Shown here: positions 33,818 to 43,904 of the stretch, piece after piece | How the letters are laid out: each line of letters starts with the position of its first letter | How positions within the stretch are numbered: the stretch's first letter is position 1 | Assembly: GCA_020845975.1 (NCBI GenBank) | Contig: JADLET010000134.1 | Coordinates: 1 to 49,916, forward strand | DNA length: 49,916 nucleotides | From: Gammaproteobacteria bacterium | GTDB taxonomy: Bacteria > Pseudomonadota > Gammaproteobacteria > SZUA-140 | Direction: 5' to 3' | Notes under the pieces: generated by a model | Databases searched by the model: none | Told to the model about the DNA's origin: nothing | Seen by the model: only the letters and a program-made list of their open reading frames with translations | Made by a program: the position numbers and the translations under genes

Positions 33818-34804
33818 ATGCAAATCGGTCCCTACAGGCTGAGCAACAACCTGATACTCGCGCCCATGGCCGGGGTGACCGACCGGCCCTTCCGCCAGTT
33901 ATGCAAGCGCCTTGGCGCCGGCATGGCCGTTTCCGAGATGGTGTCGTGCAATTCCCTGTTGTGGGGCAGCGCCAAGACCTTGCGCCGCGCCAATCACGCC
34001 GGCGAGACCGAGCCGCGCTCGGTGCAGATCGCCGGCGCCGATCCCCGCATGATGGCGGAGGCCGCGCGCCATAACGTGGACAACGGCGCCCAGATCATCG
34101 ATATCAACATGGGCTGCCCGGCGAAAAAGGTCTGCAACGTCATGGCCGGTTCGGCCCTGCTGCGCGATGAAGAGCTGGTGGGCCGAATCCTGGACGCCGT
34201 GGTCGGCGCGGTGGACGTCCCGGTCACGCTCAAGATCCGCACCGGCTGGGACCGCCAGCACCGCAACGGCATCGCCGTCGCGCGCATCGCCGAATCCGCC
34301 GGCATCCGCGCGCTGGCCGTGCACGGCCGCACCCGCGCCTGCGGCTACAGCGGCGAGGCCGAATACGACACCATCGCCGCGATCAAGGCGGCCATCAACA
34401 TACCGGTCATCGCCAATGGCGACATCCGCACGCCGGAGCAGGCGCGCCACGTGCTGGAGTACACGCGCGCCGACGCCGTCATGATCGGCCGCGCGGCGCA
34501 GGGCCGGCCCTGGATCTTCCGCGCCATCGACCAGTATCTGCGCACCGGCGAACATCTTCCGGAGCCACCGGTCCAGTGGATCCGCGACGTCATGCTTGAG
34601 CACCTGGAACAGCTTTATGCCTTCTACGGCGAGCATGTGGGCACGGGAATCGCGCGCAAGCACATCGGCTGGTACAGCAAGGGCCAGGTCGGCGGCGCGG
34701 CGTTCCGCCAGAACGTGAACCGGGAGGAATCCGCGTCCGAGCAGCTCGTGCTCGTGCGTGAATTCTTCGACGGCCTCGCGGCCACCGCCGGACTCGCCGC
34801 ATGA
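33818..34804 (+). CDS. dusB: tRNA-dihydrouridine synthase B
   Basis: 328 aa, FMN enzyme. [24 protein letters not shown] is the N-terminal signature. The catalytic cysteine loop is [44 protein letters not shown] and [11 protein letters not shown] with [13 protein letters not shown] bind FMN and substrate. The C-terminal helical domain includes [10 protein letters not shown]. Its stop overlaps the fis start by 4 bp, the typical gammaproteobacterial dusB-fis operon. Confidence 0.96.
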   Translation: MQIGPYRLSNNLILAPMAGVTDRPFRQLCKRLGAGMAVSEMVSCNSLLWGSAKTLRRANHAGETEPRSVQIAGADPRMMAEAARHNVDNGAQIIDINMGCPAKKVCNVMAGSALLRDEELVGRILDAVVGAVDVPVTLKIRTGWDRQHRNGIAVARIAESAGIRALAVHGRTRACGYSGEAEYDTIAAIKAAINIPVIANGDIRTPEQARHVLEYTRADAVMIGRAAQGRPWIFRAIDQYLRTGEHLPEPPVQWIRDVMLEHLEQLYAFYGEHVGTGIARKHIGWYSKGQVGGAAFRQNVNREESASEQLVLVREFFDGLAATAGLAA

Positions 34805-35082
34805 GCGCGGCGCCCCAAAGGGCGGGCCTTGTTGGCGCAGACGAGCGGCGCAAGCAACCGCTCGCAAGCGCGGTGGATACCGCCTTGACGCGGTATTTGC
34901 AAGATCTCGAGGGACATCTGCCGACGGACCTGTACGAGATGGTGCTGTGCGAAGTGGAACAACCGCTGCTGCGCACCGTCATGCAGTTCACGCGCGGCAA
35001 CCAGAGCCTCGCCGCGCAGATCCTCGGTCTCAACCGCAGCACGCTGCGCAAGAAACTCGCAAAATACGGACTCGGCCGATGA
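34801..35082 (+). CDS. fis: DNA-binding protein Fis
   Basis: 93-aa nucleoid-associated homodimer. The C-terminal helix-turn-helix [20 protein letters not shown] followed by RKKLAKYGL closely matches enteric Fis, and PLLRTVMQF is dimer helix B. The N-terminal 20 residues are divergent. It is 93 aa against 98 in E. coli. It overlaps dusB upstream and purH downstream (ATGA at 35079-35082), so three genes are coupled. Confidence 0.95.
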   Translation: MSAAPQRAGLVGADERRKQPLASAVDTALTRYLQDLEGHLPTDLYEMVLCEVEQPLLRTVMQFTRGNQSLAAQILGLNRSTLRKKLAKYGLGR

Positions 35083-36656
35083 ACACAGCATTGCATACCG
35101 TCAGGCGCGCCCTGATCAGCGTCTCCGACAAGGATGGACTGGCGGAATTCGCCCGCGGCCTGCGCGAACTTGGCATCGAGATCCTCTCCACCGGGGGCAC
35201 GGCACGGCTGCTGGCGGACAACGGCATCCCGGCGATCGAGGTCTCGCAATACACCGGCTTCCCCGAGATGATGGACGGGCGCCTGAAGACGCTGCATCCG
35301 AAGATCCACGGCGGCCTGCTCGGCCGGCGCGGCACCGATGACGCGGCGATGGCCGCGGCCGGCATCCCGCCCATCGACCTCGTGGTGGTCAACCTGTATC
35401 CCTTCGAGCAGACCGTGGCGCGCCCTGGCTGCGACCTCGCCACCGCGATCGAGAACATCGACATCGGTGGCCCGACCATGGTGCGCGCGGCGGCCAAGAA
35501 CCATGCCTCCGTTGCAATAGTGGTTGACCCGCTCGATTACGAGCGCGTACTGGCGGAGCTGCGCGCGAACGATGGCGCGCTCGGCGCCGCGTTGCGTTTC
35601 GATCTGGCCGTCGCCGCCTTCGAGCACACGGCGCGCTACGACGGCATGATCGCCAATTATCTCGGCGCCCTCGGCCCGCAAGGCGAACGGCAGGCCTTCG
35701 CCCGCACCCACAACCTCCAGCTCGCCAAGGTGGAGGACCTGCGTTATGGAGAGAACCCGCCCCAGCGGGCGGCCTTCTACCGCGACCACCGCGCACCCGC
35801 GGGCAGCATCGCGGCGGCGCGGCAGCTGCAGGGCAAGGCCCTGTCCTTCAACAACATCGCCGACGCCGATGCCGCGCTTGAATGCGTGAAGTCCTTCACC
35901 GGGCCGGCCTGCGTCATCGTCAAGCACGCCAACCCCTGCGGCGTCGCGGTCGACGACTCCATTGCCGAGGCCTATCTGCGCGCCTATGCGACCGACCCGG
36001 TATCGGCCTTCGGCGGCATCATCGCCTTCAACCGCGCGCTCGACGCCGAGACCGCGCGCGCCATCCTGGAGCGTCAGTTCGTCGAGGTCATCATCGCCCC
36101 GGCGATCGAGGACGAGGCGCGGCCGGTGCTGGCGGAAAAACCGAACGTGCGCGTGCTGGCAAGCGGTCTCTGGGTCCAGGCGGCCACGCCCGGCCTTGAT
36201 TACCGCAGCGTCAACGGCGGCATGCTGGTACAGGACCGCGACACCGGCATGATCGGCGCGGGTGAACTCAAAGTGGTGACACGGCGCGCGCCGGACGCGC
36301 GCGAGCTGGCCGACCTGCTGTTCGTATGGAAGGTGGCGAAATTCGTCAAGTCGAACGCGATCGTCTACGGCCGGGAGCGCATGACCATCGGCATCGGCGC
36401 GGGCCAGATGAGCCGTGTCTACAGCGCACGCATCGCCGCGATCAAGGCGGCCGACGCGCAACTCGAGGTCAAGGGATCGGTGATGGCCTCGGATGCGTTC
36501 TTCCCGTTCCGCGACGGACTGGACAGCGCGGCCGAGGCCGGCATCACCGCGGTGATCCAGCCCGGCGGATCACTGCGCGACGCGGAAGTCATCGCCGCCG
36601 CCGACGAACACGGCATTGCCATGGTGTTCACGGGGATGCGGCACTTCCGGCATTAA
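35079..36656 (+). CDS. purH: Bifunctional AICAR formyltransferase / IMP cyclohydrolase
   Basis: 525 aa; last two steps of IMP synthesis. The N-terminal cyclohydrolase domain includes [45 protein letters not shown] and [13 protein letters not shown]. The C-terminal transformylase contains the catalytic Lys-His in [12 protein letters not shown] and [30 protein letters not shown]. It starts inside the fis stop. In many relatives purD follows directly; here purD is 5.3 kb away behind two opposite-strand genes. Confidence 0.97.
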   Translation: MNTALHTVRRALISVSDKDGLAEFARGLRELGIEILSTGGTARLLADNGIPAIEVSQYTGFPEMMDGRLKTLHPKIHGGLLGRRGTDDAAMAAAGIPPIDLVVVNLYPFEQTVARPGCDLATAIENIDIGGPTMVRAAAKNHASVAIVVDPLDYERVLAELRANDGALGAALRFDLAVAAFEHTARYDGMIANYLGALGPQGERQAFARTHNLQLAKVEDLRYGENPPQRAAFYRDHRAPAGSIAAARQLQGKALSFNNIADADAALECVKSFTGPACVIVKHANPCGVAVDDSIAEAYLRAYATDPVSAFGGIIAFNRALDAETARAILERQFVEVIIAPAIEDEARPVLAEKPNVRVLASGLWVQAATPGLDYRSVNGGMLVQDRDTGMIGAGELKVVTRRAPDARELADLLFVWKVAKFVKSNAIVYGRERMTIGIGAGQMSRVYSARIAAIKAADAQLEVKGSVMASDAFFPFRDGLDSAAEAGITAVIQPGGSLRDAEVIAAADEHGIAMVFTGMRHFRH

Positions 36657-36666
36657 CCCGGCTGTC

Positions 36667-36691
36667 GGGGACAGATTTTAAATCTGTCCCC
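36667..36691. repeat. Perfect GGGGACAGATTT palindrome after purH
   Basis: 12-bp arms GGGGACAGATTT and AAATCTGTCCCC with a single T between them, 10 bases after the purH stop. It probably forms a strong hairpin that separates purH from the converging gene. Confidence 0.8.
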
Positions 36692-36706
36692 ATAACCGCG
36701 GATGGG

Positions 36707-36727
36707 TTCATCACCCATCACCCATCA
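36707..36727. repeat. CCCATCA heptamer array at the 3' end of the 717-aa protein gene
   Basis: TTCATCA, CCCATCA, CCCATCA. On the minus strand this encodes the terminal VMGDG and stop of the gene. Same heptamer type as at 3916-3985. Confidence 0.65.
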
Positions 36728-38864
36728 CTCTCTCTTTCCTGAAACATCTCGCTGACGCCATCGCGAGCAGCATCAGCAGCAACACAAAATCCATCCCGCC
36801 CACGCTGTTCCGATCGGCGCCGGTATCCGAGGTGAAGGAATAGATCCCCACGATTCCACTGGTCTGGTTACCCGCGACGTCGAGCGCGAGCACACGCAGG
36901 ACCGAGCCCGCGGAAACGGGGATCGGGGCCGTGTAACGCGTGGTCCGCGGGATGACGTTGCCAGCCTCGTCGGTGATATTGCCATCGGATGGCGCGCTGT
37001 CATCCAGCGTGTAATACATGTCCACGCAGCCCGAACCGACGCCGTCGTTGCAACTCAGCGTCACGGCGATGGGAGCGGCGTAATTGCCCGAGGCATGCGA
37101 GGCGCTAACCGCCGGGCCGGAGAGATCGATCTGGTACAGCACGGTCTGCACCGCCTCCTGGTTGCCGGCGTCATCGCGCGAAAAATACTTCAGCGTGACC
37201 GTGCCGGCGAGGTGCAGCAAAGGATCCACCTCCTCCGGATCGATATCCGCCGGCGGGAACAGCCCGGCGAGCGAGATCGCCTCGCTATAGAGCGTCGAGG
37301 CCGTGGTCGGCTCGGTGCCGTCAAGCGTGTAATAGGTGGCGCACCCGAGTGCGAGGTGATCGTCGGTGCAACCCAGTTCGACATCCTCGATGTCGGCGCT
37401 GCCATAGAGCGCGCCGGGCAATGATTTGAGGGTGACCGGCGCACTGGTATCGATCGCATAGACCGCGGTCTTCATTGCCTCGCGGTTTCCGTCCGCGTCC
37501 TCGGAGAAATACCTCAGCGTCGTATCGCCGATGATCGTGACATCCACAGGCTCGGTGTAACTGACCGGCTCGCTGTCATCGGTGCTGTAGTAAATCCCGA
37601 CGCAGCCCGCGCCCGACTGGTCAGTGCACGTCAGTGTAACCTGGGAGAGGGACTGGTAACCGCCGCCCTCCGGACTGACTGTGGTGAGCGGCGAGGCGAT
37701 TCCGAAGGCGGCGATACCGGTCAGGTTCGTCGCCCCGATGCGCGTGAAATCTCCGCCGGTATACAGAGTGGCGTCGTCCACGGAGGTCGCGAGAAAATCC
37801 ACCGAGGTGATCGCGCTGTCGGACCCCGGATCCCAGGCGATGACATCCGCATCAGCGGTATCAGTACGGAAACCGGCGATGCGGTTACGCGCCACAACCC
37901 CATTGACGCTGGTGAACCCGCCGCCGGCATAGAGACGCGCGCCATCGGCCGACAGCGTGAGCGCATGCACCGGACCGTCGACATCCGGATTCCAGGCCAG
38001 CGCCATGTCATCGTCGACACCGGTATCGAACGCGGCGAGATTATTGCGCGCCGCGCCGCCGGCCTGGCCGAAGTCTCCACCCGCGTACAGTGTGGCGTCC
38101 GCGAGCGCCAGCGCATGAATCACTCCGTCCAGCGGCGCGGGATTCCATCCGGTCGCCTTGCCGTTCACGGTCCGCAGCGCGGCGAGTCCCTGGCGCGGCT
38201 GTCCGCCGATCGCGGCGAAATCGCCGCCGGCATAGAGCGTGGCGCCATCGGCCGACAGGTCCAGCGCGCGCACGACGCCGTCGGCGCCGGGATCCCATGG
38301 CAGCACCGCGCCGGTGGTGGTATTTATACTCGCGATATGATTGCGCGCGACGCCGCCGACCGCGGTGAAATCGCCGCCGATATACAGCGTGCGGCCGTCG
38401 GGCGAAAGGGCCAGCGCGCGGACGCTGCCGTTCGCATCGCCCTCTCCATTCGCATTCCAGGTCGGGATCACCGCGCCGTTCGCGACGCTCAGTGCCGCGA
38501 GGCGTCCGCGCGCGATCGCTCCGATCAAGGTGAAATCGCCGCCGACATACAACGTGGCGCCGTTCGTCGAAACCGCCAGGGCGCGTACGGTCGCATCCAC
38601 CTGCGGCGCCCAGGTCGCGACCGGCTGGTCCTGCGCGAGGATGATCTTGGCGAGACGCGGGAACGAGGATCCGTTGACCGTGGTGAAGGCGCCGCCGAGA
38701 TAGAAGAAACCGTTGCTGATCGCACCGGCCAGGACCGCGTCATTCACTTGCGCGAAATCGGTATCGGGGATGTCAGAGGCACGACCTGCCTCCGGCGCGC
38801 ACAAGACCACCGCCAGCAGCAGGCCCGCCGCAAGACGCCACCTCCGAAACTCAGCGCGCGACAT
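36711..38864 (-). CDS. Secreted beta-propeller-like repeat protein with chitobiase C-terminal domains and sorting tail
   Basis: 717 aa. A signal peptide (LAAGLLLAVVLCAPEAGRAS) precedes about seven repeats of the type LYVGGDFT.IG..AR..LAALS...G...WNP..DG.VRALA (residues 40-380). Three CHB_HEX-like domains follow, each with a YYTLDGTEPTTASTLYS motif and YFSRDDAGNQEAVQTVLYQID. The tail is SVGGMDFVLLLMLLAMASARCFRKER: small residues, hydrophobic helix, basic end, like a GlyGly-CTERM or JDVT-CTERM sorting signal. Probably exported and anchored or processed at the surface; the ligand is unknown. It is downstream of, and overlaps by 14 bp, its larger paralogue. The last five residues derive from a heptamer repeat. 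Confidence 0.85.
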   Translation of the reverse strand: MSRAEFRRWRLAAGLLLAVVLCAPEAGRASDIPDTDFAQVNDAVLAGAISNGFFYLGGAFTTVNGSSFPRLAKIILAQDQPVATWAPQVDATVRALAVSTNGATLYVGGDFTLIGAIARGRLAALSVANGAVIPTWNANGEGDANGSVRALALSPDGRTLYIGGDFTAVGGVARNHIASINTTTGAVLPWDPGADGVVRALDLSADGATLYAGGDFAAIGGQPRQGLAALRTVNGKATGWNPAPLDGVIHALALADATLYAGGDFGQAGGAARNNLAAFDTGVDDDMALAWNPDVDGPVHALTLSADGARLYAGGGFTSVNGVVARNRIAGFRTDTADADVIAWDPGSDSAITSVDFLATSVDDATLYTGGDFTRIGATNLTGIAAFGIASPLTTVSPEGGGYQSLSQVTLTCTDQSGAGCVGIYYSTDDSEPVSYTEPVDVTIIGDTTLRYFSEDADGNREAMKTAVYAIDTSAPVTLKSLPGALYGSADIEDVELGCTDDHLALGCATYYTLDGTEPTTASTLYSEAISLAGLFPPADIDPEEVDPLLHLAGTVTLKYFSRDDAGNQEAVQTVLYQIDLSGPAVSASHASGNYAAPIAVTLSCNDGVGSGCVDMYYTLDDSAPSDGNITDEAGNVIPRTTRYTAPIPVSAGSVLRVLALDVAGNQTSGIVGIYSFTSDTGADRNSVGGMDFVLLLMLLAMASARCFRKERVMGDG

Positions 38865-41694
38865 CGCGCATTCTCCCGCGCGCGGCCCGCAACAGCAGAC
38901 AACCCATCAGCGCCAGCAGCGCGCAGGTGTCGAATGCCCCGACCTTGCCACGGTTGATGACATATTCCTCGCGCTTGACGCCCTCGGTGTTTCCGGCCAC
39001 GTCAACGGAGAAAAACTTCAGCACCGCCGTCTCGCTGATCGTGACGGGGCCTGTATAACGAGTGGATGCGGTGGTCGGCTGGCTGCCGTCGAGCGTGTAA
39101 TACGTCGCGGCACAGCCGGTGCCGGCGCCATCGTCGCAACTCAATATGACATCAATGGTATTGGAATCGAATACGCCACTGGCCGGGCTGGCCAGAGTGA
39201 GCGGCGGGGCAAGCTCGACGCTATAGGCCTCCGTTTGCACCGGGCCGGCGTTCCCGGCGTTGTCGACGGCGAAGAACTTCAGCACCAGATCAGCATCCAG
39301 GGGAATCCTGTCGGAGTAGACCGCCGACGCGGTGGTCGGTTCGGAGCCATCCAGGGTGTAATAGATCGTCGCGCAGCCGGAACCGTCGGCGCCGTCGTCA
39401 CAGACGAGCGTAATGGGAACCGCCGTCACGCTGTTGTACAAACCGCCGGCGGGAACCGCCGTGGCTGCCGGCACCGACTGCTCCGGCGGCAGGGCCGCGA
39501 GCGCGGCCAGCGCGCGCCGCGCGCCGCCGTCGATCGTGGCGAATACGCCGCCCGCGTACAGGGTATATTCGTCCCCGACGCTATCATTGACCAGGCTGAG
39601 CGTGTTCACTGCCGCGTCAGCGGCAACGACCCAGCCGGCGTCCACCGTCGCGTCCGCGATGGCGAGCGCAGCGAGGCGATTGCGCGCCACCCCGGCGACC
39701 GTGGTGAAATTGCCGCCCACGTAGAGCAGCGTGCGATCGACAGAACGCGCCACGGCGTTCACTGCGCCGTCGAGTTGCGGATTCCAGACCAGCGGCGCGT
39801 TTGCGGCGGGATCCAGCGCCGCCACCCCGACCCGAGACGCACCACCGATCGAAGTGAAGTCGCCCCCCGCGTACAGCACGCCGGTGTCCCCGATATACGA
39901 CAAAGCGCGCACTGAGCCATCATCGATCTGTGGCGCCCAGTCGAGGATCTCCGGTACGCTCATGTCGAACGCGGCTACGCGCGCGCGCGCCACGCTGTCA
40001 ATCCCCTCGAAGTCGCCCGCGACATACAAGGTAAAGCCGTTGACCGCGAACGCGTATACGCCCGAACCGTCGGCGGGCGACGGATTCCACGCGGTCGCGA
40101 TGCCGTTTCCGAGCGAGACCTCGCCCAGCCAGTTGCGCGCGAGACCGCCCACGGTGGCAAACATGCCGCCCACATACAGACTGCCGCCGCCGCCCGACAG
40201 GGCGAGCGCGTACACCGCGCCATCGGCGCCCGGGTTCCACGCCGTGGCGGCGCCGGTGGTGCTGCTCAACGCCGCCAGACGGCTGCGCGACAGGCCCGCG
40301 ATCGCAGTGAACTCGCCGCCTGCGTAGAGTGTGCCTCCGGACGTGAGTAACAATGCGCGCACCGCTCCGTTCGCGTCAGGATCCCAGGCGGTGGCCGTGC
40401 CGGTGGCGAGATCGAGCGCGGCGAGATTGCGCCGCGTCACGCCGTTGACCGAGGAGAATTCACCGCCGGCATACAATGCGGCACCGCTGATGGCGAGGGC
40501 CTCGACGGTGCCGCCCGCGCTCGGATTCCAGACAGAATCCGTGATCGCGTTGATGACGGCGGTATCGAGCGCCGCCAGGCGGTTACGCTCAAGGCCGCCC
40601 ATCGCGGTAAACTCGCCACCCGCGTACAGCCGTGCGCCATCCAGCCGCAGCGCGCGCACCGCTCCGTTCGCGTCCGGATTCCAGGCCGTCGCGCTCGCGC
40701 TCGTCGCATCGAGCGCCGCGATACGGCCGCGCACCGCGCCACCGATCTGCGTGAATTCGCCGCCCGCATACACCGTCGCCCCGCTGACCACCAGCGCGCG
40801 CACCGCTCCGTCCGCATCCGGATTCCAGGCCGTCGCAGCCCCGCTCGTCGCATCGAGCGCCGCGATCCAGCCGCGTACCGCGCCACCGATCTGCGTGAAT
40901 TCGCCGCCCGCATACACTGTCGTCCCGCTGACCACCAGCGCGCGCACCGCTCCGTTCGCATCCGGATTCCAGGCCGCCGCATTCCCGCTCGTCGCATCGA
41001 GCGCCGCGATACGGTTGCGCGCCGCGCCACCGACCTGCGTGAATTCGCCGCCTGCATAAACGACGACGCCATCGACCAGCAGCGTCGACACCGTCGCATC
41101 GGCGTCCGGATTCCAGGCGGTAACCGTTCCGCCGGACGCGTCGAGCGCGGCGATGCGGTTACGGCCGGCGGCGCCGACCTGCGTGAACTCACCGCCGACA
41201 TACAACACGCCGCCCGCCAGCGCCAGCGCGCGTACCACGCCGTCCGTCTCCGGCGCCCACGCGGTCACGGTACCGGACGCGTCGATATGCGCGAGATTGT
41301 CCCGCGCCTGATCCCCTGCCCGGCTGAACTCGCCGCCGATGAACCAGCCCCCGCCGCCATCGGCCGCCACCGCATGTACCGGTCCGTTGACGCGCGCGAA
41401 GGAAAAATCCACCGCGCCGACACCGGCCGGATCGATCCCGACACCGGCGCCGGTGGCAGGACCAAGATAGGAAAATTCACCGCCCAGAAACAAGGTATCC
41501 GCGTTGGCATCCACGAGGCTGGCGTACACCGGACCATTGGGAACCCATACCTCGTCGCGCAGATCGACGGCGGCGCCCGAGGCGGCGAAGAATACAGCGA
41601 TCAGCGCGGTGAGTGCCCGCAGGGCGCGCCTGCCCGGCTCCGCCTTATCGGTGACGGGATACGGGATGAGGGTTTTCCTGAACGATTTCGGCAT
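38851..41694 (-). CDS. Secreted beta-propeller-like repeat protein, larger paralogue
   Basis: 947 aa. After a charged N terminus, LRALTALIAVFFAASGAAVD is a probable signal peptide. At least 14 repeats of 45-50 aa follow (VYAGGEFTQIGGAVRGRIAA, LDATSGAATAWNPDADGAVR, ALVVSG). The central ones are nearly identical at the DNA level. Two CHB_HEX-like domains follow (YYTLDGSEPTTASAVYSDRI; YYTLDGSQPTTASTRYTGPV). The end GKVGAFDTCALLALMGCLLL followed by RAARGRMRDVAR is a sorting-type tail similar in layout to that of its neighbour. The repeat resembles 'YVGGDFT' proteins of environmental bacteria; function unknown. Confidence 0.85.
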   Translation of the reverse strand: MPKSFRKTLIPYPVTDKAEPGRRALRALTALIAVFFAASGAAVDLRDEVWVPNGPVYASLVDANADTLFLGGEFSYLGPATGAGVGIDPAGVGAVDFSFARVNGPVHAVAADGGGGWFIGGEFSRAGDQARDNLAHIDASGTVTAWAPETDGVVRALALAGGVLYVGGEFTQVGAAGRNRIAALDASGGTVTAWNPDADATVSTLLVDGVVVYAGGEFTQVGGAARNRIAALDATSGNAAAWNPDANGAVRALVVSGTTVYAGGEFTQIGGAVRGWIAALDATSGAATAWNPDADGAVRALVVSGATVYAGGEFTQIGGAVRGRIAALDATSASATAWNPDANGAVRALRLDGARLYAGGEFTAMGGLERNRLAALDTAVINAITDSVWNPSAGGTVEALAISGAALYAGGEFSSVNGVTRRNLAALDLATGTATAWDPDANGAVRALLLTSGGTLYAGGEFTAIAGLSRSRLAALSSTTGAATAWNPGADGAVYALALSGGGGSLYVGGMFATVGGLARNWLGEVSLGNGIATAWNPSPADGSGVYAFAVNGFTLYVAGDFEGIDSVARARVAAFDMSVPEILDWAPQIDDGSVRALSYIGDTGVLYAGGDFTSIGGASRVGVAALDPAANAPLVWNPQLDGAVNAVARSVDRTLLYVGGNFTTVAGVARNRLAALAIADATVDAGWVVAADAAVNTLSLVNDSVGDEYTLYAGGVFATIDGGARRALAALAALPPEQSVPAATAVPAGGLYNSVTAVPITLVCDDGADGSGCATIYYTLDGSEPTTASAVYSDRIPLDADLVLKFFAVDNAGNAGPVQTEAYSVELAPPLTLASPASGVFDSNTIDVILSCDDGAGTGCAATYYTLDGSQPTTASTRYTGPVTISETAVLKFFSVDVAGNTEGVKREEYVINRGKVGAFDTCALLALMGCLLLRAARGRMRDVAR
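40643..41074 (-). repeat. Three near-identical 144-bp coding repeats
   Basis: Units beginning near 40643, 40787 and 40931 have an exact 144-base period (48 codons) and only a few differences, for example in the stretch ACCACCAGCGCGCGCACCGC at 40787 and 40931. Flanking repeats are the same at protein level but more diverged. Slippage or recombination could change copy number. Confidence 0.8.
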
Positions 41695-41830
41695 GCGACA
41701 TCATTGCCGTAAGGTGAATGCGGGATTGAAAAATACGTGTCCATGATACGCCGATTCCCTGGCTGCCTCAACGAATCAATGGCTTAACTGCGCGCGCCGG
41801 ATGCGGATTGAGAACGCGCGACCGAGGCAG

Positions 41831-41841
41831 GGATTAAATCC
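41831..41841. repeat. Degenerate GGATTAAATCC palindrome upstream of purD
   Basis: GGATT-A-AATCC followed by GTCTG, a shortened relative of the palindromes at 30925 and 36667. The 230-base gap 41695-41924 contains no gene. Confidence 0.45.
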
Positions 41842-41924
41842 GTCTGCGGGATGACCCGTCCGCGCCGGATACGGTATCCTACGCCCTGAAATCATCGCTA
41901 ACGACCAGCAGGCCGAGACACCCG

Positions 41925-43217
41925 ATGAATATCCTGATCATAGGCAGCGGTGGCCGTGAGCACGCCCTGGCCTGGAAGGCCGCTCAATCGCCACTCGCGG
42001 ACACCGTCTATGTCGCGCCCGGCAATGCGGGTACCGCGCTCGAACCCGACATCGAGAACGTCGCCATCGAGGCCACCGACATCCCGCGGCTGGTGGAATT
42101 CGCGCGCGCGAACGAGGTGGGCCTCACCGTCGTCGGTCCGGAGCAGCCGCTGGTCGCCGGCATCGTCGACGCATTCCGCTCTGCCGGGCTGCGCTGCTTC
42201 GGGCCCAGCCGGGCGGCGGCGCAACTGGAAGGCTCCAAGGCCTTCAGCAAGGATTTCCTCGCGCGCCATCACATCCCGACTGCGGCTTACGGGGTGTTCA
42301 CCGGCATCAATGAAGCGACGGACTACATCCGCCGCGTCGGCGCGCCGATCGTGATCAAGGCCGATGGACTGGCCGCCGGCAAGGGCGTGATCCTGGCCGC
42401 GACCGAACAGGAGGCCATCGCCGCCGTCACCGACATGCTGGAGGGCAATGCCTACGGCGACGCGGGCCACCGCGTGGTCGTCGAGGAGTTCCTGTATGGC
42501 GAGGAGGCGAGCTTCATAGTCATGTGCGACGGCGGACATGTGCTGCCAATGGCCACCTCGCAGGACCACAAGGCGCGCGACAACGGCGACACCGGACCCA
42601 ATACCGGCGGCATGGGCGCCTACTCCCCGGCGCCGGTGGTCACGCCCGCGATCCATGACCGCGTCATGAACGAGGTGATCCTGCCCACCGTACGCGGCAT
42701 GGCGCAGGACGGCATCGTCTATACCGGATTTCTCTATGCGGGCCTGATGATCGCTCCCGACGGCACGCCCAGGGTGCTCGAGTTCAACTGCCGCTTCGGC
42801 GACCCTGAGACACAGCCGATCATGCTGCGTTTGAAATCCGACCTGGTCGCGCTGTGCCTCGCCGCAGTGGATGGCCGGCTCGATTCCGAACCCGCCGAAT
42901 GGGACTCCCGTCCGGCGCTCGGCGTGGTGCTCGCGGCCGGCGGTTATCCCGATGCGTATGCGAAGGGCGATGTGATCCGCGGGCTGCCAAGACGCGACTC
43001 CGCCGACGCCAAGGTATTCCATGCCGGCACGCGCCTGCAGGGCGATGACATTGTCACCAGCGGCGGCCGCGTGCTGTGCGCCTGCGCGCTGGGCGAGACC
43101 GTCGCCGCGGCACAGGCCCGCGCCTATGAACTCGCACGGCGGATCGACTGGCGCGGGGTCTATTACCGCACCGACATTGGCCATCGCGCGATCGCGCGTG
43201 AGATCAGCGGGCGTTGA
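41925..43217 (+). CDS. purD: Phosphoribosylamine-glycine ligase
   Basis: 430-aa ATP-grasp enzyme making GAR. The N-terminal [23 protein letters not shown] is diagnostic. [79 protein letters not shown] and [13 protein letters not shown] cover the ATP and metal sites. Ordinarily next to purH; see the two intervening opposite-strand genes. Confidence 0.97.
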   Translation: MNILIIGSGGREHALAWKAAQSPLADTVYVAPGNAGTALEPDIENVAIEATDIPRLVEFARANEVGLTVVGPEQPLVAGIVDAFRSAGLRCFGPSRAAAQLEGSKAFSKDFLARHHIPTAAYGVFTGINEATDYIRRVGAPIVIKADGLAAGKGVILAATEQEAIAAVTDMLEGNAYGDAGHRVVVEEFLYGEEASFIVMCDGGHVLPMATSQDHKARDNGDTGPNTGGMGAYSPAPVVTPAIHDRVMNEVILPTVRGMAQDGIVYTGFLYAGLMIAPDGTPRVLEFNCRFGDPETQPIMLRLKSDLVALCLAAVDGRLDSEPAEWDSRPALGVVLAAGGYPDAYAKGDVIRGLPRRDSADAKVFHAGTRLQGDDIVTSGGRVLCACALGETVAAAQARAYELARRIDWRGVYYRTDIGHRAIAREISGR

Positions 43218-43250
43218 ACCATTGAGGGGATTCCGGATAATTCCTCGCCG

Positions 43251-43274
43251 TCATTCCCGCGAAAGCGGGAATCC
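43251..43274. repeat. ATTCCCGC-GAAA-GCGGGAAT dispersed hairpin
   Basis: A perfect 8-bp stem with a GNRA-type GAAA loop at 43253-43272, flanked by TC and CC. This is a widespread proteobacterial intergenic repeat form. It lies between purD and purE; the following TCCGGATTCCGC region may be a partial second copy. Confidence 0.65.
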
Positions 43275-43375
43275 AGTAGTCTGTCCATCAACTCCGGATT
43301 CCGCTTCTTCGCTGCACTCCGTCCGGAAAGACGCATTGGCCCGGGAACGCTTTCATAGCTGATGAGGAAAATTCC

Positions 43376-43885
43376 ATGAGCAAGACCTTCGTCGCCGTCC
43401 TGATGGGCTCAGACAGTGACCTGCCCGTGATGCAGAACACGCTGGATACCCTCAGAAAGCTGCAGATCCCGTTCGAAGTACGCGTCACCTCGGCCCACCG
43501 CACGCCGCGCGAGACGCACGACTATGTCGCCGATGCTGACAAGCGCGGCTGCGCGGTGTTCATCGCCGCCGCCGGGCTCGCCGCGCATCTCGCCGGCGCG
43601 GTCGCGGCCATCACGGTCAAACCGGTAATCGGCGTGCCGCTCGACGCCGGACCGCTGAAGGGCATGGACTCGCTGCTCTCGACGGTGCAGATGCCGGGCG
43701 GTATCCCGGTCGCCTGTGTCGCCATCGGCTCGGCCGGGGCGAAGAACGCCGCTTATCTCGCCGCGCAGATGATCGCCCTGTCCGACGCCGCGCTCGCCGC
43801 GCGCCTGCAGCAGGAGCGCGCCGACAACGCCAGGTCGATCATCGCGAAGAACGCCGCACTGCAGGAACAACTGCAGGCGAAATAA
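43376..43885 (+). CDS. purE: N5-carboxyaminoimidazole ribonucleotide mutase
   Basis: 169 aa, class I type: [35 protein letters not shown] (catalytic His), [38 protein letters not shown] and [13 protein letters not shown]. Class II AIR carboxylases have a different AGRSN loop, so a PurK partner is expected; no purK is adjacent (tsaC follows). GAGGAAAATTCC lies before the ATG. Confidence 0.95.
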   Translation: MSKTFVAVLMGSDSDLPVMQNTLDTLRKLQIPFEVRVTSAHRTPRETHDYVADADKRGCAVFIAAAGLAAHLAGAVAAITVKPVIGVPLDAGPLKGMDSLLSTVQMPGGIPVACVAIGSAGAKNAAYLAAQMIALSDAALAARLQQERADNARSIIAKNAALQEQLQAK

Positions 43886-43904
43886 CCCTGCGCAACCGGA
43901 CCTG

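Noticed and set aside
34590-36461. 623-codon open frame on the minus strand opposite purH and the dusB/fis end
   Set aside because: It is a shadow frame of GC-rich coding DNA; purH, fis and dusB motifs are intact on the other strand and the minus frame shows no recognisable domain.
38713-39915. 400-codon plus-strand frame opposite the two repeat proteins
   Set aside because: It crosses the boundary of both minus-strand genes and has no signal peptide, motif or ribosome site.
40643-41074. CRISPR-like regular repeats
   Set aside because: The period is 144 bases, there are no short conserved repeats with unique spacers, and the repeats keep a reading frame; they are coding repeats of a surface protein.
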